DNA of 64,000 nt from an uncultured Caulobacteraceae bacterium (GCA_903929535.1 CAIYVC010000116.1:17187-81186); one strand, 5' to 3'. Positions 34,981 to 44,892 are shown, numbered from the stretch's first letter. Notes: generated by a model from the letters alone, not told the origin. Made by a program: numbers and translations.

Positions 34981-35804
34981 GCGGCGGCCCCTTCCGCGAC
35001 GGGGTCCAGCACCCGCTGGGCGCCGGTGAAGACGGCGTGGCCGTCGGCCCGGGCCAGGGCGATCAGGGTCAGGTTGGCGCCCTCGGCCTTGCGGATGGCC
35101 AGGGCGGTGGGGGCGGAAATGGCCACCAGCAGCGATATGCCGGCCAGAACCGTCTTCTCGACCATCTCGTAGGAGCAGCGGCTGGTGACGATGACGAAGG
35201 CGCGGGAAGGGTCGAGCCCCGCCTTGAGCGCCGCACCGATCAGCTTGTCGAGCGCGTTGTGCCGCCCGACGTCCTCACGCACCAGCAGCAGGCGCCCGTC
35301 GGCGTCGGCCCAGGCGGCGGCGTGGGTGGCGCGGGTCTGGGCGCCGAGGGTCTGACGGGTTTCAAGGGCGGTAAGAGCCGCCTGGATGGTCTGGCGCGTG
35401 ACGGTCAGGCCGGACGGCAGGACTGGCAGGGCGCGCAGGGCGTCTTCCGGGCTCTGCACGCCGCAGAGGCCGCAGGAGGAGCGGCCCTCCATATTGCGCC
35501 GGCGGCGCTCCAGGGCGGACTTGGCGCCCGCTCGCGACAGCAGCACGTCGGCCACCAGCCCCTCGTCGTGCTCGGAGACGCGGATGTCGAGCACATCGGC
35601 CCCCGCCGCGATCCGCTCGCTGACGGTAAAGCCGAGGGCCAGATCGGCCACGTCCTGGGGCGTCGCCATCAGCACGGCATAGGGCTCGGAGTCGTAGCTG
35701 ATGCCGATCGCCGTCTCTTCCGGCACGGCGCGGCTGATCGCCTCGGAGCCTGCGGCCCCGAGGCGCCATTGCAGCGCCGGCTGGATGTGGACGGGTTCGG
35801 TCAT
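34977..35804 (-). CDS. fdhD: Formate dehydrogenase accessory sulfurtransferase FdhD
   Basis: 275 residues. Transfers sulfur to the bis-MGD cofactor before its insertion into formate dehydrogenase (called FdsC in fds operons). Conserved [20 protein letters not shown], the Cys pair in [24 protein letters not shown] and [16 protein letters not shown]. First gene of the Moco run fdhD-moaA-D-E-B-C-moeA. 77 bases separate it from the MFS gene upstream. Confidence 0.94.
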   Translation of the reverse strand: MTEPVHIQPALQWRLGAAGSEAISRAVPEETAIGISYDSEPYAVLMATPQDVADLALGFTVSERIAAGADVLDIRVSEHDEGLVADVLLSRAGAKSALERRRRNMEGRSSCGLCGVQSPEDALRALPVLPSGLTVTRQTIQAALTALETRQTLGAQTRATHAAAWADADGRLLLVREDVGRHNALDKLIGAALKAGLDPSRAFVIVTSRCSYEMVEKTVLAGISLLVAISAPTALAIRKAEGANLTLIALARADGHAVFTGAQRVLDPVAEGAAA

Positions 35805-35881
35805 GTCAGAGGCGGTTCAGGGTCAGTCTCTTGAATGGGTTGCAGGATAGCATTTTTCAACTTGCGGGACGACTTCGGGTC

Positions 35882-37483
35882 CTAATGGAACAGCACCGCC
35901 GCCTTGGTGAGCGTGATCCACACACCCCAGGCCAGCGGCAGCACAACCAGGGCCCAGGCGATGGCGGTCATGCCGTCGAACCGGCCCCGGCCGATGCCGC
36001 CGCCCTGGCTGGTTGAGCCGGAGGCGGTCGCCGAGGCTTCGTCGTGGCCCATATGCCAGCGCTCCGACACCGGGCGCACCATCAGGTTGGCCAGGAAACC
36101 CACCACCAGCAGCCCGGCCAGGATCAGGAAGATCGGCGGATAGATGCCGGCGCGCGGCGCGTTGGCGGCGATGGCCTTGTCGCGCAGAACCGTGACGATG
36201 AAGGGGCCCAGCACCCCCGCCGTGGACCAGGCGGTCAGCAGCCGCCCGTGGATGGCGCCGACGAACTGGGTCCCGAACACGTCGGCCAGATAGGCTGGCA
36301 CGGTGGCGAAGCCGCCGCCGTACATCGAGGTGGTGACGGCGAAGGACAGGACGAATACGCCCAGGATGGCCGCCGTGGCGGCCCCGTTGGCGACGGCGCC
36401 GAACATCACCGCTCCCAGCGCCAGCATGATGGCGTAGGTGGTCTTGCGGCCCAGGCGGTCGGAGATCGAGGCCCAGAAGAAACGGCCGCCGATGTTGAAC
36501 AGGCTGAGCAGGCCGACGAAGCCGGCGGCGACCGCCGCGGCGGCCTTCTTCTGGCCGTCGTCGAGATTGGCGAAGGAGATGGCGGGAGCGCCGGCCAGCC
36601 GCCCGCCGAAGATCTCCTGGATCATGGGCGAGGCCACCCCGATGATGCCGATCGAGGCGGAGACGTTGAGCAGCAGCACGGTCCAGATCAGCCAGAACTG
36701 GGGCGTCTTGTGCGCGTCCCTCAGGTGCACATTGAAGCCTGAGACCAGGCGCTTGGAGGCGGCGGGCGCGGTCCAGCCCTCGGGGTTCCAGTCGGCCGGG
36801 GGTACACGGAAGCTGAGGGCTCCGCCCAGCATGAAGACGAGATAACCGGCGGCCAGCACCAGCAGGGTCTGCCAGACGCCGACCTGGGTCGCGCTGCCGA
36901 AATGCTTCATCAGGATGTCGGCCAGGGGCGAACCGATCAGGGCGCCGCCGCCGAAGCCCATGATGGCCATGCCGGTGGCCATGCCGCGCCGGTCGGGAAA
37001 CCATTTGATCAGGGTCGAGACCGGGGTGATGTAGCCGAGCCCCAGGCCGATGCCGCCCAGGAGGCCCGCGCCCAGCCACAGCAGCCACAGCTGGTGGATC
37101 ATGACGCCTACCGCGCCGATGGCGATGCCGCCGCACCAGCAGACCGCCGCGACCACCCCCGCCTTGCGCGGCCCGGCCTTCTCCAGCCAGCCGCCCCACA
37201 ACGCCGCAGCCGAGCCCAGCACCACGAAGAACAGGCTATAGGTCCAGGTCAGGTCGCTGACCCGCCAGTCGCAGGTGGAGGTGGTGAGGGCCTGGCCCAG
37301 GGTCATGCCGGCGCAGGCGACCGACTTGGTGATGCCGAGCGAGCGGGACAGGGGCAGCCAGAAGACGCTGAAACCGTAGGCCATGCCGATGCAGAGGTGG
37401 ATGGCGAGCGCGCAGGGCGGGATCAGCCAGCGGTTGAAGCCCGGCTTGGCGACGATGGTCTCGCGGTCGAGGAATCCGATCAT
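35882..37483 (-). CDS. MFS transporter, oxalate/formate antiporter (OFA) family
   Basis: 533 residues from ATG 37483 (MIGFLDRET); upstream extension to 37630 is not family-like. About 12 membrane helices, with the OFA/MFS loop WLEKAGPRKAGVVAAVCW and the TLIKWFPDRRGMATGMAIMG stretch typical of the family. Extra central segment between helices 6 and 7. OxlT relatives exchange oxalate for formate; because it sits between fdsD and fdhD, formate or a related carboxylate is the likely substrate (inference). Confidence 0.85.
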   Translation of the reverse strand: MIGFLDRETIVAKPGFNRWLIPPCALAIHLCIGMAYGFSVFWLPLSRSLGITKSVACAGMTLGQALTTSTCDWRVSDLTWTYSLFFVVLGSAAALWGGWLEKAGPRKAGVVAAVCWCGGIAIGAVGVMIHQLWLLWLGAGLLGGIGLGLGYITPVSTLIKWFPDRRGMATGMAIMGFGGGALIGSPLADILMKHFGSATQVGVWQTLLVLAAGYLVFMLGGALSFRVPPADWNPEGWTAPAASKRLVSGFNVHLRDAHKTPQFWLIWTVLLLNVSASIGIIGVASPMIQEIFGGRLAGAPAISFANLDDGQKKAAAAVAAGFVGLLSLFNIGGRFFWASISDRLGRKTTYAIMLALGAVMFGAVANGAATAAILGVFVLSFAVTTSMYGGGFATVPAYLADVFGTQFVGAIHGRLLTAWSTAGVLGPFIVTVLRDKAIAANAPRAGIYPPIFLILAGLLVVGFLANLMVRPVSERWHMGHDEASATASGSTSQGGGIGRGRFDGMTAIAWALVVLPLAWGVWITLTKAAVLFH

Positions 37484-37562
37484 ATGCAGCCTCCCGTCAC
37501 GCCTTCTGCCGAGGCGTTCGCGCCATGCTTCACCCCATCGGCGCCGGGGGTCAAATGCGCTG

Positions 37563-37814
37563 CTATTTCTGCAGGGCCGAGATGGCTTCCAGCGCCAGGG
37601 GTTCCAGGCCCGCGCCGCCGGCGGCGGCATGGTCGCGGATGCGCTGGCGCATGCGCGGGTCCCAGAAGTCGGCGATGTGCTTGGTCATGCCTTTGACCGC
37701 CTTGTCGTGCGGCTGGGAGACGAAGAACTTGCTGATCTGGTTGGCCATGTAGATCAGCCGCTCGCCGCTGGTGGTGGTGATGTGCTCGGCGTCGTCGAAC
37801 AGGGAATGGGCCAT
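37563..37814 (-). CDS. fdsD: Formate dehydrogenase delta subunit FdsD
   Basis: 83 residues. Small fifth-type subunit of NAD-dependent FdsABG formate dehydrogenases, thought to help cofactor insertion or stability. YMANQISKFFVSQPHD and HIADFWDPRMRQRI are the conserved parts. Four bases after fdsA; 79 bases before the MFS gene. Confidence 0.93.
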   Translation of the reverse strand: MAHSLFDDAEHITTTSGERLIYMANQISKFFVSQPHDKAVKGMTKHIADFWDPRMRQRIRDHAAAGGAGLEPLALEAISALQK

Positions 37815-37818
37815 GGGA

Positions 37819-40725
37819 CTACTCCGCCGGTTCCGCGTTCACCCGGCGGCTCTCGCGGGCGAAGATGTCGTAGCGCTGCTGCCATTCGGTCGGGCCGTTG
37901 GCCAGGGTCACCTGCACCGCCGTAACCTTGTACTCGGGGCAGTTGGTCGCCCAGTCGGAGTAGTCGGTGGTGATGACGTTGGCCTGGGTCTCGGGGTGGT
38001 GGAAGGTCGTATAGACCACCCCCGGCGCGACCTTCTCGGTGATCGTGGCGTGCAGAGCGATGGTGCCGGCGCGGCTGCGTAGCGTGACCAGATCGCCCTC
38101 GCGCACGCCCCGATCCTCGGCGTCCTGCGGGTGCACCTCCAGCACGTCCTTCTCATGCCAGGTGGAGTTGGCAGTGCGGCGGGTCTGGGCGCCGACATTG
38201 TACTGGCTGAGGATGCGGCCGGTGGTCAGCAGCAGCGGGAAGCGCGGCCCGACCTTCTCGTCGGTGGGCACATATTCGGTGAGCATGAAGCGGCCCTTGC
38301 CGCGCACGAACTTGTCGATGTGCATGGTCGGGGTGCCTTCCGGCGCCGCGTCGTTGCACGGCCACTGCACCGAGCCCTTTTCCTCCAGCATCTTGAACGA
38401 GACGTTGGCGAAGGTCGGGGTCAGGGCGGCGATCTCGTCCATGATCTGGGACGGGTGCTCGTAGGTCCAGTCCAGGCCCATCTCGCGGGCCAGCAGCTGG
38501 GTCACTTCCCAGTCGGCGTAGCCGTTCTTGGGCGTCATCACCTTGCGGATCAGCTGGATGCGCCGCTCGGCGTTGGTGAAGGTGCCGTCCTTTTCCAAGA
38601 AGGAGCAGCCTGGCAGGAAGACGTGGGCGAAGGTGGCGGTCTCGTTGAGGAACAGGTCCTGCACCACCAGGCATTCCAGCGCGGCGAGGCCGGCGGAGAC
38701 GTGCACCGTGTCGGGGTCGGACTGGAGAATGTCCTCGCCCTGGACGTACATGCCCTTGAACACGCCATCGACGGCGGCGTCGAACATGTTGGGGATGCGC
38801 AGGCCCGGCTCGGCGTCCAGCTCCACGCCCCACATATCGCCGAACTGCTTGCGCACCACGTCGTTGGAGATGTGGCGGTAGCCGGCCAGCTCGTGCGGGA
38901 AGGAGCCCATATCGCAGGCGCCCTGGACGTTGTTCTGGCCGCGCAGCGGGTTCACGCCCACGCCCTTGCGGCCGATATTGCCGGTGGCCATGGCCAGGTT
39001 GGCGATGGCGATGACGCAGGTCGAGCCCTGGCTGTGCTCGGTGACGCCCAGGCCGTAGTAGATGGCCGCTCGGCCGCCGGTGGCGTAGAGGCGCGCGGCG
39101 CCGCGCACGTCGGCGGGATTGACGCCGGTATGGGGCTCGGCGGCCTCGGGGCTGTGCTCGGGGCGGGCAACGAACTCCGCCCACTCCTGGAATTCCTCCC
39201 AGTCGCAGCGCTCGCGCACGAAGTCTTCCTGCACCAAGCCCTCGGTGACGATGACATGGGCCAGGGCGTTGAGCATGGCGACGTTGGTGGAGGGGCGCAG
39301 CGGCAGGTGGAAGTCGGCCTCGATATGGGCCGAGCGGACCAGGTCGGTCTTGCGCGGGTCGATCACGATCAGCTTCGCGCCCCCTCCTCCTTCAGAAATT
39401 GGGCGGATGCGCTGCTTCATGCGTGAAGCGAACACCGGGTGGGCGTCGGGCGGATTGGCGCCGATCACCAGGATCACATCGGTGTCCTCGACGCTGTCGA
39501 AGTCCTGGGTGCCGGCGGAGGTGCCGTAGGTCTGCGACAGGCCATAACCGGTGGGCGAGTGGCAGACGCGGGCGCAGGTATCGACGTTGTTGTTGCCGAA
39601 GCCCTGGCGGATCAGCTTCTGCACGAGGAAGCTTTCCTCGTTGGTGCAGCGGCTGGAGGTGATGCCGCCCACCGAGCGCTTGCCGTACTTGTCCTGGATG
39701 CGCTTGAACTCGCTGGCGGTATGGCGGATCGCCTCTTCCCAGCTGACTTCGTTCCAAGGCTCATGGATCGAGGCGCGGATCATCGGCTTGGTGATGCGCT
39801 CGCGGTGAGTGGCGTAGCCCCAGGCGAAGCGGCCCTTGACGCAGGAGTGGCCGCGGTTGGCCTTGCCGTCCTTCCAGGGGACCATGCGCACCAGGGTCTC
39901 GCCGCGCATCTCCGCCTTGAAGGTGCAGCCGACGCCGCAGTAGGCGCAGGTGGTGACCGCCGAATGTTCCGGCTGGCCGATGTCGATCACGGCCTTCTCG
40001 GTCAGGGTGGCGGTGGGGCAGGCCTGCACGCAGGCGCCGCAGGACACGCACTCGGACGACAGGAAGGGATCGTTCTGGCCGGGCGACACCCGGCTGTCGA
40101 GGCCGCGCCCGGAGATGGTCAGGGCGAAGGTGCCCTGCACCTCGTCGCAGGCCCGCACGCAGCGATTGCAGACGATGCACTTGGACGGATCGTAGGTGAA
40201 ATAGGGGTTGGTCTCGTCCTTCTTGAGGAAGTCCGGATTGGCCTGACCGTCCTTCTTGGCGAAGACGTGATTGCGCCCCTCGTAGCCGTAACGGACCTCG
40301 CGCAGACCGACCTGCCCAGCCACATCCTGCAGTTCGCAGTCGCCATTGGCGGCGCAGGTCAGGCAGTCCAGCGGGTGGTCGGAGATGTAGAGCTCCATGA
40401 CCCCGTTGCGCAGGCGCTTCAGCTTGTCGGTCTGGGTATGAACGACGATGCCGTTGGCCACCGGAGTGGTGCAGGAGGCGGGCGTGCCGTTGCGTCCATC
40501 GATCTCGATCAGGCACATCCGGCAGGAGCCGAAGGCCTCCATGTTGTCGGTGGCGCAGAGCTTGGGGATGGTGGTGCCGGCCAGCTGCGCCGCGCGCATG
40601 ATCGAGGTGCCCTCGGGCACGGTCACTGACTGGCCGTCGATGGTCAGGGTGACGGAGGCGACCGCCAAGCCGTCCGGGACGCGCGGAGCCGGGGTGCCGT
40701 AATCGATCTCTTTGATGAGCGCCAT
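37819..40725 (-). CDS. fdsA: NAD-dependent formate dehydrogenase catalytic subunit FdsA
   Basis: 968 residues. Oxidises formate to CO2 at a bis-MGD molybdenum site in the cytoplasm. In order: 2Fe-2S domain (MEAFGSCRMCLIEIDG, PASCTTPV), His/Cys cluster (HPLDCLTCAANGDCELQ), two 4Fe-4S clusters (CIVCNRCVRAC, CVSCGACVQACP), then the molybdopterin domain opening with a CAYCGVGC cluster. The Mo ligand is Cys, around residue 385, in RVCHSPTGYG, so this is not a selenoenzyme. C-terminal dinucleotide-binding domain complete. Confidence 0.96.
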   Translation of the reverse strand: MALIKEIDYGTPAPRVPDGLAVASVTLTIDGQSVTVPEGTSIMRAAQLAGTTIPKLCATDNMEAFGSCRMCLIEIDGRNGTPASCTTPVANGIVVHTQTDKLKRLRNGVMELYISDHPLDCLTCAANGDCELQDVAGQVGLREVRYGYEGRNHVFAKKDGQANPDFLKKDETNPYFTYDPSKCIVCNRCVRACDEVQGTFALTISGRGLDSRVSPGQNDPFLSSECVSCGACVQACPTATLTEKAVIDIGQPEHSAVTTCAYCGVGCTFKAEMRGETLVRMVPWKDGKANRGHSCVKGRFAWGYATHRERITKPMIRASIHEPWNEVSWEEAIRHTASEFKRIQDKYGKRSVGGITSSRCTNEESFLVQKLIRQGFGNNNVDTCARVCHSPTGYGLSQTYGTSAGTQDFDSVEDTDVILVIGANPPDAHPVFASRMKQRIRPISEGGGGAKLIVIDPRKTDLVRSAHIEADFHLPLRPSTNVAMLNALAHVIVTEGLVQEDFVRERCDWEEFQEWAEFVARPEHSPEAAEPHTGVNPADVRGAARLYATGGRAAIYYGLGVTEHSQGSTCVIAIANLAMATGNIGRKGVGVNPLRGQNNVQGACDMGSFPHELAGYRHISNDVVRKQFGDMWGVELDAEPGLRIPNMFDAAVDGVFKGMYVQGEDILQSDPDTVHVSAGLAALECLVVQDLFLNETATFAHVFLPGCSFLEKDGTFTNAERRIQLIRKVMTPKNGYADWEVTQLLAREMGLDWTYEHPSQIMDEIAALTPTFANVSFKMLEEKGSVQWPCNDAAPEGTPTMHIDKFVRGKGRFMLTEYVPTDEKVGPRFPLLLTTGRILSQYNVGAQTRRTANSTWHEKDVLEVHPQDAEDRGVREGDLVTLRSRAGTIALHATITEKVAPGVVYTTFHHPETQANVITTDYSDWATNCPEYKVTAVQVTLANGPTEWQQRYDIFARESRRVNAEPAE

Positions 40726-40729
40726 GGTT

Positions 40730-42286
40730 CTACTCCGCCGCCTCGAGCTGGGGCTTGGGCCTGCCGAAATCTTCGGGGAAATGGGTCAGGGCGCTCATCA
40801 CCGGATAGGGGGTGAAGCCCCCCAAGGCGCAGAGCGATCCCAGCTTCATGGTGTGGCAGAGGTCCTCGATCAGCACGAGGTTGGCCTCCGCGTCTTCGCC
40901 CGCCGCGATCTTGTCCAGCACCTCGACCCCGCGAGTCGAGCCGATGCGGCAGGGCGTGCACTTGCCGCAGCTTTCCACGGCGCAGAACTCCATGGCGAAA
41001 CGGGCCTGTTTCAGCATGTCGGCAGTGTCGTCGAACACTGTGACCCCGGCGTGGCCGATCAGCCCGTCCTTGGCCGCGAAGGCCTCGTAGTCGAAGGGGG
41101 TGTCGAACAGGGACGGCGGGAAATAGGCGCCCAGCGGCCCGCCCACCTGGACAGCCCGCACCGGGCGTCCGGAGTCCGTGCCGCCGCCGATGACGTTGAC
41201 GATCTCGCCCAGGGTCACGCCGAAGGGGGTCTCGTAGAGGCCGCCGTTCTTGATGTTGCCGGCCAGCTGGATCGGCATGGTCCCGCGCGAACGGCCCATC
41301 CCATAGTCGCGGTAGGCGGCGAAGCCCTCGGCCAGGATGTAGGGGACGGCGGCCAGGGACAGGACGTTGTTGATCACGGTGGGCTTGCCGAACAGGCCCT
41401 TGTGCGCCGGCAGCGGCGGCTTGGCGCGGACCAGGCCCCGCTTGCCCTCCAGGCTCTCCAGCAGTGAGGTCTCTTCGCCGCAGACATAGGCGCCCGCGCC
41501 CATGCGCACTTCCATGTCGAAGTCGTAAGCGCCGCCGCCGATCCCCTTACCCAGCAGCCCGCGCTTCCTGGCGGTGAGGATGGTCTGCTCCATCGCCGTG
41601 ACGGCGAAGGGGTATTCGGAGCGGATGTAGACGTAGCCCATGGTCGCGCCCACCGCGATGCCGGCGATGGCCATGCCCTCGATCAGCTGGAAGGGGTCGC
41701 CTTCCATGACCATGCGGTCGGCGAAGGTGCCGCTGTCGCCCTCATCGGCGTTGCAGACGATGTACTTCTTCGAACCCGCAGCTTCGGCCACGGTCTTCCA
41801 CTTGATGCCGGTGGGGAAACCCGCCCCGCCGCGCCCGCGCAGGCCCGACTGGAACACCTCGTCGACGATGGCCACGGGGCCCAGCTCCAGCGCCCGCTTC
41901 AGCCCCTTCATGCCGCCGTGGGCGACATAGTCGTCGAACGACAGGGGATCGCTGATCCCGTTGCGGGCGAAGGTCAGCCGGGTCTGGCTCTTGAAGAAGG
42001 GCAGCTCCTCGGGCTTGCCGACGCATTTGGCGTGGGGTTTGCCTTCGAACAGGCCCGCCTCGACCAGCGCCTTCACGTCTTCCGGAAACACCGGGCCGTA
42101 GCCGATGCGGCCGTCCGCCGTCTCGATCTCCACCAGAGGTTCGATTGGGAACAGGCCGCGCGAGCCGTTGCGGACGATCTCGATGGCCATCGACCGCTTG
42201 GCCGCTTCCAGCGCCAGAGCGCCGCAGACCTCGTCGGCGCCGAGCGCCACCGAACACATGTCGCCGGGAACGAAGACGCGGATCAT
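40730..42286 (-). CDS. fdsB: NAD-dependent formate dehydrogenase beta subunit FdsB (NuoF-like)
   Basis: 518 residues from ATG 42286. Diaphorase subunit that passes electrons from FdsA to NAD+. A thioredoxin-like N-domain (about 1-120) precedes the NuoF domain: GLRGRGGAGFPTGIKW, the FMN/NAD site KYIVCNADEGDSGTFADR, GAGAYVCGEETSLLESLEG, and the 4Fe-4S motif ESCGKCTPCRIG with the fourth Cys in GSLCALGG. Overlaps fdsG by 4 bases; 4 bases before fdsA. Confidence 0.96.
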   Translation of the reverse strand: MIRVFVPGDMCSVALGADEVCGALALEAAKRSMAIEIVRNGSRGLFPIEPLVEIETADGRIGYGPVFPEDVKALVEAGLFEGKPHAKCVGKPEELPFFKSQTRLTFARNGISDPLSFDDYVAHGGMKGLKRALELGPVAIVDEVFQSGLRGRGGAGFPTGIKWKTVAEAAGSKKYIVCNADEGDSGTFADRMVMEGDPFQLIEGMAIAGIAVGATMGYVYIRSEYPFAVTAMEQTILTARKRGLLGKGIGGGAYDFDMEVRMGAGAYVCGEETSLLESLEGKRGLVRAKPPLPAHKGLFGKPTVINNVLSLAAVPYILAEGFAAYRDYGMGRSRGTMPIQLAGNIKNGGLYETPFGVTLGEIVNVIGGGTDSGRPVRAVQVGGPLGAYFPPSLFDTPFDYEAFAAKDGLIGHAGVTVFDDTADMLKQARFAMEFCAVESCGKCTPCRIGSTRGVEVLDKIAAGEDAEANLVLIEDLCHTMKLGSLCALGGFTPYPVMSALTHFPEDFGRPKPQLEAAE

Positions 42287-42759
42287 CGCACCGTCTCCGC
42301 CATCAGGGCGTCGAACCGGTCGGGCGTCAGGCGCGCGTGTGGGCGTCCGTCCACCAGGGCGTTGGGGCCAGAGGCGCATAGGCCCAGGCAGTAGATGGGT
42401 TCGAGCGACACGGCGCCGTGGGTATGGCCATGCGCGTCGATCTTGGTCCCCAGCTTCTGTTCGGCGTGGGCGGTCAGGGCGACGCTGCCGCGGGCCTGGC
42501 AGGCCTCGGCCTGGCACAGCTTGACCACGTGGCGCGGAGCCGGGTGGCGGCGGAAGTCGTGGTAGAAGGTCAGGGTCCCGTGCACGTCGGCGCGCGACAG
42601 GTTGAGAATCCCGGCGATCAGGGGCACGGCCTCGTCAGGCACCCAGCCGAAGGTGCGCACCAGAGCGTGCAGGATGGGCATCAGCGCGCCTTCCTTGTCC
42701 GCTTCCGCGCCGATCACCTCGACGGCTTTTTCGGGACTCCAGGCGATATAGTCGGGCAT
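42283..42759 (-). CDS. fdsG: NAD-dependent formate dehydrogenase gamma subunit FdsG (NuoE-like)
   Basis: 158 residues from ATG 42759, which follows CGGAG at good spacing; an in-frame GTG at 42783 is less likely. Thioredoxin-like 2Fe-2S protein: LCQAEACQARG and YCLGLCASGPNALVDG carry the four cluster cysteines (C-x4-C and C-x3-C). First gene of the leftward fdsG-B-A-D operon, 84 bases downstream of the LysR gene. Confidence 0.95.
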   Translation of the reverse strand: MPDYIAWSPEKAVEVIGAEADKEGALMPILHALVRTFGWVPDEAVPLIAGILNLSRADVHGTLTFYHDFRRHPAPRHVVKLCQAEACQARGSVALTAHAEQKLGTKIDAHGHTHGAVSLEPIYCLGLCASGPNALVDGRPHARLTPDRFDALMAETVR

Positions 42760-42817
42760 GGCCACTCCGGTCGTTGGGACCACAAAGCGCCGATGACGGC
42801 ATTAATCAACGCCGAAT

Positions 42818-42846
42818 CTATATGTCTTGATAGGTAGAGACTATCA
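42818..42846. promoter_or_regulatory. Candidate LysR-type operator upstream of fdsGBAD
   Basis: TGATAG (42828-42833), seven bases, CTATCA (42841-42846) is a 19-bp interrupted palindrome that contains the LysR T-N11-A pattern (ATAG-N7-CTAT). A further CTAT at 42818-42821 forms an overlapping weaker half-site toward the fdsG side. The right arm includes the lysR stop codon. It lies 70-90 bases before the fdsG start, a usual position for LysR activation. Confidence 0.6.
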
Positions 42847-43740
42847 GCCTTGTAATTGCTGACCTAATTCCCGCGCCGCAACCCCTAGGGCGCGCACCAA
42901 GGGGGTCATGGGCTCGCGGTCGGAGACCAGCAGACCGACGCTATGGGTCATCACCGGATCGACGATCGGCAGGCGGCGGACGTTGGAGCCCAGAGCGATG
43001 GCGTCGATCAGCACCGGCGGCATGATGCTGGCCCAGCGCCCGGACGACACCAGGGCGGCCATCACCAGGCTGGAATTGGTTTCGGTGGAGACCACCGCCG
43101 GGCCGCCGGCATGATCCAGCAGCATCTGGTCGACGATGCGGCGGTTCTGCATGTCGGAAGTGAACAGGCACAGCGGCAGCTCCGACAGCTCGGCCCAGCG
43201 CACCTCGCTGCGCCCGAAGAACAGGCCGTCGGTGGCGGTCACCAGGCGATAGGCCTCCGCATAGATGGGGGTGGCGGCCATGCCGGGCGCAGGCTCGGAC
43301 TCCAGATAGGTGAGGCCGCCGTCGACCTGGAAGTCGGCGATCATGCTGGCGATAGCCTTGGAGGAGGCGGACTGGATCGAGAAGCTGACCCCCGCGTGCC
43401 GCTCAGCCAGGGTGGTGCAAAGGCGCGCCGCGATGGGCAGGGCGGTGGGGATGCAGGCCAGGCGGATGACCCCCGCCACGCCCCGCTTCAGGACATCGAT
43501 CTCCTGGCGCATGGCGTGGGCGTCGCCGGTCATGCGCCGCGCCCAGTCCAGCACCCGCTCGCCCTCCGGCGTCAGACCGACATAGCGTGACCCCCGGTTG
43601 ACCAGGGCGGCGCCGAGCGTCTCCTCCAGCGCCCGGATGCCCGCCGAAAGGGTCGGCTGGGTCACCCCGCAGGCCTCCGCGGCGCGGCGGAAATGCCGCT
43701 CGCGGGCCAGGGCGATCAGGAACTCGAACTTCTCCAGCAT
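42844..43740 (-). CDS. LysR family transcriptional regulator (probable fds regulator)
   Basis: 298 residues from ATG 43740 (MLEKFEFLIA); an earlier in-frame ATG at 43767 or 43776 is possible. N-terminal winged helix-turn-helix: HFRRAAEACGVTQPTLSAGIRALEETLG, then a type-2 periplasmic-binding effector domain (GVIRLACIPTALPIAARLCTTLAERHAGVSF opens it). Same strand and immediately upstream of fdsGBAD, so it likely senses formate or a redox signal and activates that operon, as FdsR does in other bacteria. Divergent from the xdhC gene. Confidence 0.87.
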   Translation of the reverse strand: MLEKFEFLIALARERHFRRAAEACGVTQPTLSAGIRALEETLGAALVNRGSRYVGLTPEGERVLDWARRMTGDAHAMRQEIDVLKRGVAGVIRLACIPTALPIAARLCTTLAERHAGVSFSIQSASSKAIASMIADFQVDGGLTYLESEPAPGMAATPIYAEAYRLVTATDGLFFGRSEVRWAELSELPLCLFTSDMQNRRIVDQMLLDHAGGPAVVSTETNSSLVMAALVSSGRWASIMPPVLIDAIALGSNVRRLPIVDPVMTHSVGLLVSDREPMTPLVRALGVAARELGQQLQG

Positions 43741-43800
43741 GAGGCGGAGGCTACGGGGGTCCGGCATCGGCGGCAATCTTGTGCGCTACCGCTTCGCTGC

Positions 43801-44892
43801 ATGAGCGCGTATCGTCTCCCCGTGCAAGAGACAGCCGTTCAAATGGCGGATGCCGCTCCCGACTGGTCGCTGCCGGCTTGGCCGGTGTTCGGCGTGCAGT
43901 CGGACGTGCGCTCCGCGCTGGCCTCGGCGCTGGACGCCGGACGCGCCGCGGTCCTTGCCACTCTGCACACCCACGAGGGCGCAGCGCCGCTGGGCGAGGG
44001 CGCGCAGATTCTGTTCGATCAGGGCGCGGTGGCTGGTTTCCTGTCGGGCGGCTGCGTCGAGGGCGATGTGGCCCTGCACGCTCAGGACGTCCTGGCCGAC
44101 GACGCGCCGCGCTGGCTGGTCTATGGCCGAGGCGGACCGGCGGATATCCAGCTTCTGTGCGGCTCGCGCATCGAGGTGCTGGTGGAGCGGATCGGGCCGG
44201 ATGACGAGGCCGCCCATCGTCTGCAGGCTCTAGCGGCCGAGCGCCGTCCCGCCCTGTGGCTCAGCGACGGCCGCGCTCATGTCTGCCTGGCGCAGGGAGA
44301 AGCGGGCGAGGGCCTGTCCGAGCCTCTGCGCGCGGCCCTGGCCAAGGCGCTGGAAAAGCCCGCCGCCACCGGTTTCGCCGAGGGCGCCATCTTCCGCCGC
44401 CACGCCCCGCGTCTGCGTCTGGTGGTGGTCGGCGGCGACCCGATTACCCTGGCGGTGGCCAAGCTGGCGTCGGAGGCCGGGTTCGAGACGGCCCTGGTGC
44501 GGCCTAAGGGCCCCTCCGCCCCGCCGCCCCTGCCGGGCGTGCGCTATTTCCGGGGCGAGCCCGCAGAAGCCTTCGCCGCCCTGGACCTCGACCCCTGGAC
44601 GGCCGTGGCCATCGCCACCCATGACATCGACATCGATCACGCCGCCCTCTGCGCCGTCCTGCCCAGCGCGGCCGGCTACATCGGGGCGTTGGGCAGCCGC
44701 CGCCGCCTGCCCGAGCGGATCGCCCGCCTGCAGTTGGCCGGGCTGGCCGAGGCCGACATCGCCAAGCTGCACGCCCCCATCGGCCTCAACATCGGCGCCC
44801 GCTCGCCCTGGGAGGTGGCCGTCTCGGTGATCGCCGAGGTCATCCAGGCGCTGAAGGCGCAGGAGGCCGCGCGGGCCTGGACCGCGTCTTGA
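43801..44892 (+). CDS. XdhC family protein (molybdenum-cofactor chaperone type)
   Basis: 363 residues from ATG 43801; ATG 43843 is an alternative. The XdhC N-domain shows AVLATLHTHEGAAPLGEGAQ and VAGFLSGGCVEGDV with a conserved Cys. The C-terminal Rossmann domain shows LRLVVVGGDPITLAVAKLA and YIGALGSRRRLPER, ending in PIGLNIGARSPWEVAVSVIAE. XdhC proteins bind, protect and sulfurate Moco for xanthine dehydrogenase-type enzymes. No such enzyme is nearby; the neighbour is formate dehydrogenase, which already has FdhD. Confidence 0.88.
   Translation: MSAYRLPVQETAVQMADAAPDWSLPAWPVFGVQSDVRSALASALDAGRAAVLATLHTHEGAAPLGEGAQILFDQGAVAGFLSGGCVEGDVALHAQDVLADDAPRWLVYGRGGPADIQLLCGSRIEVLVERIGPDDEAAHRLQALAAERRPALWLSDGRAHVCLAQGEAGEGLSEPLRAALAKALEKPAATGFAEGAIFRRHAPRLRLVVVGGDPITLAVAKLASEAGFETALVRPKGPSAPPPLPGVRYFRGEPAEAFAALDLDPWTAVAIATHDIDIDHAALCAVLPSAAGYIGALGSRRRLPERIARLQLAGLAEADIAKLHAPIGLNIGARSPWEVAVSVIAEVIQALKAQEAARAWTAS

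Noticed and set aside
38131..39426. 431-codon open frame antisense to fdsA
   Set aside because: Same shadow effect; the minus strand carries all the FdsA cluster and active-site motifs in one frame.
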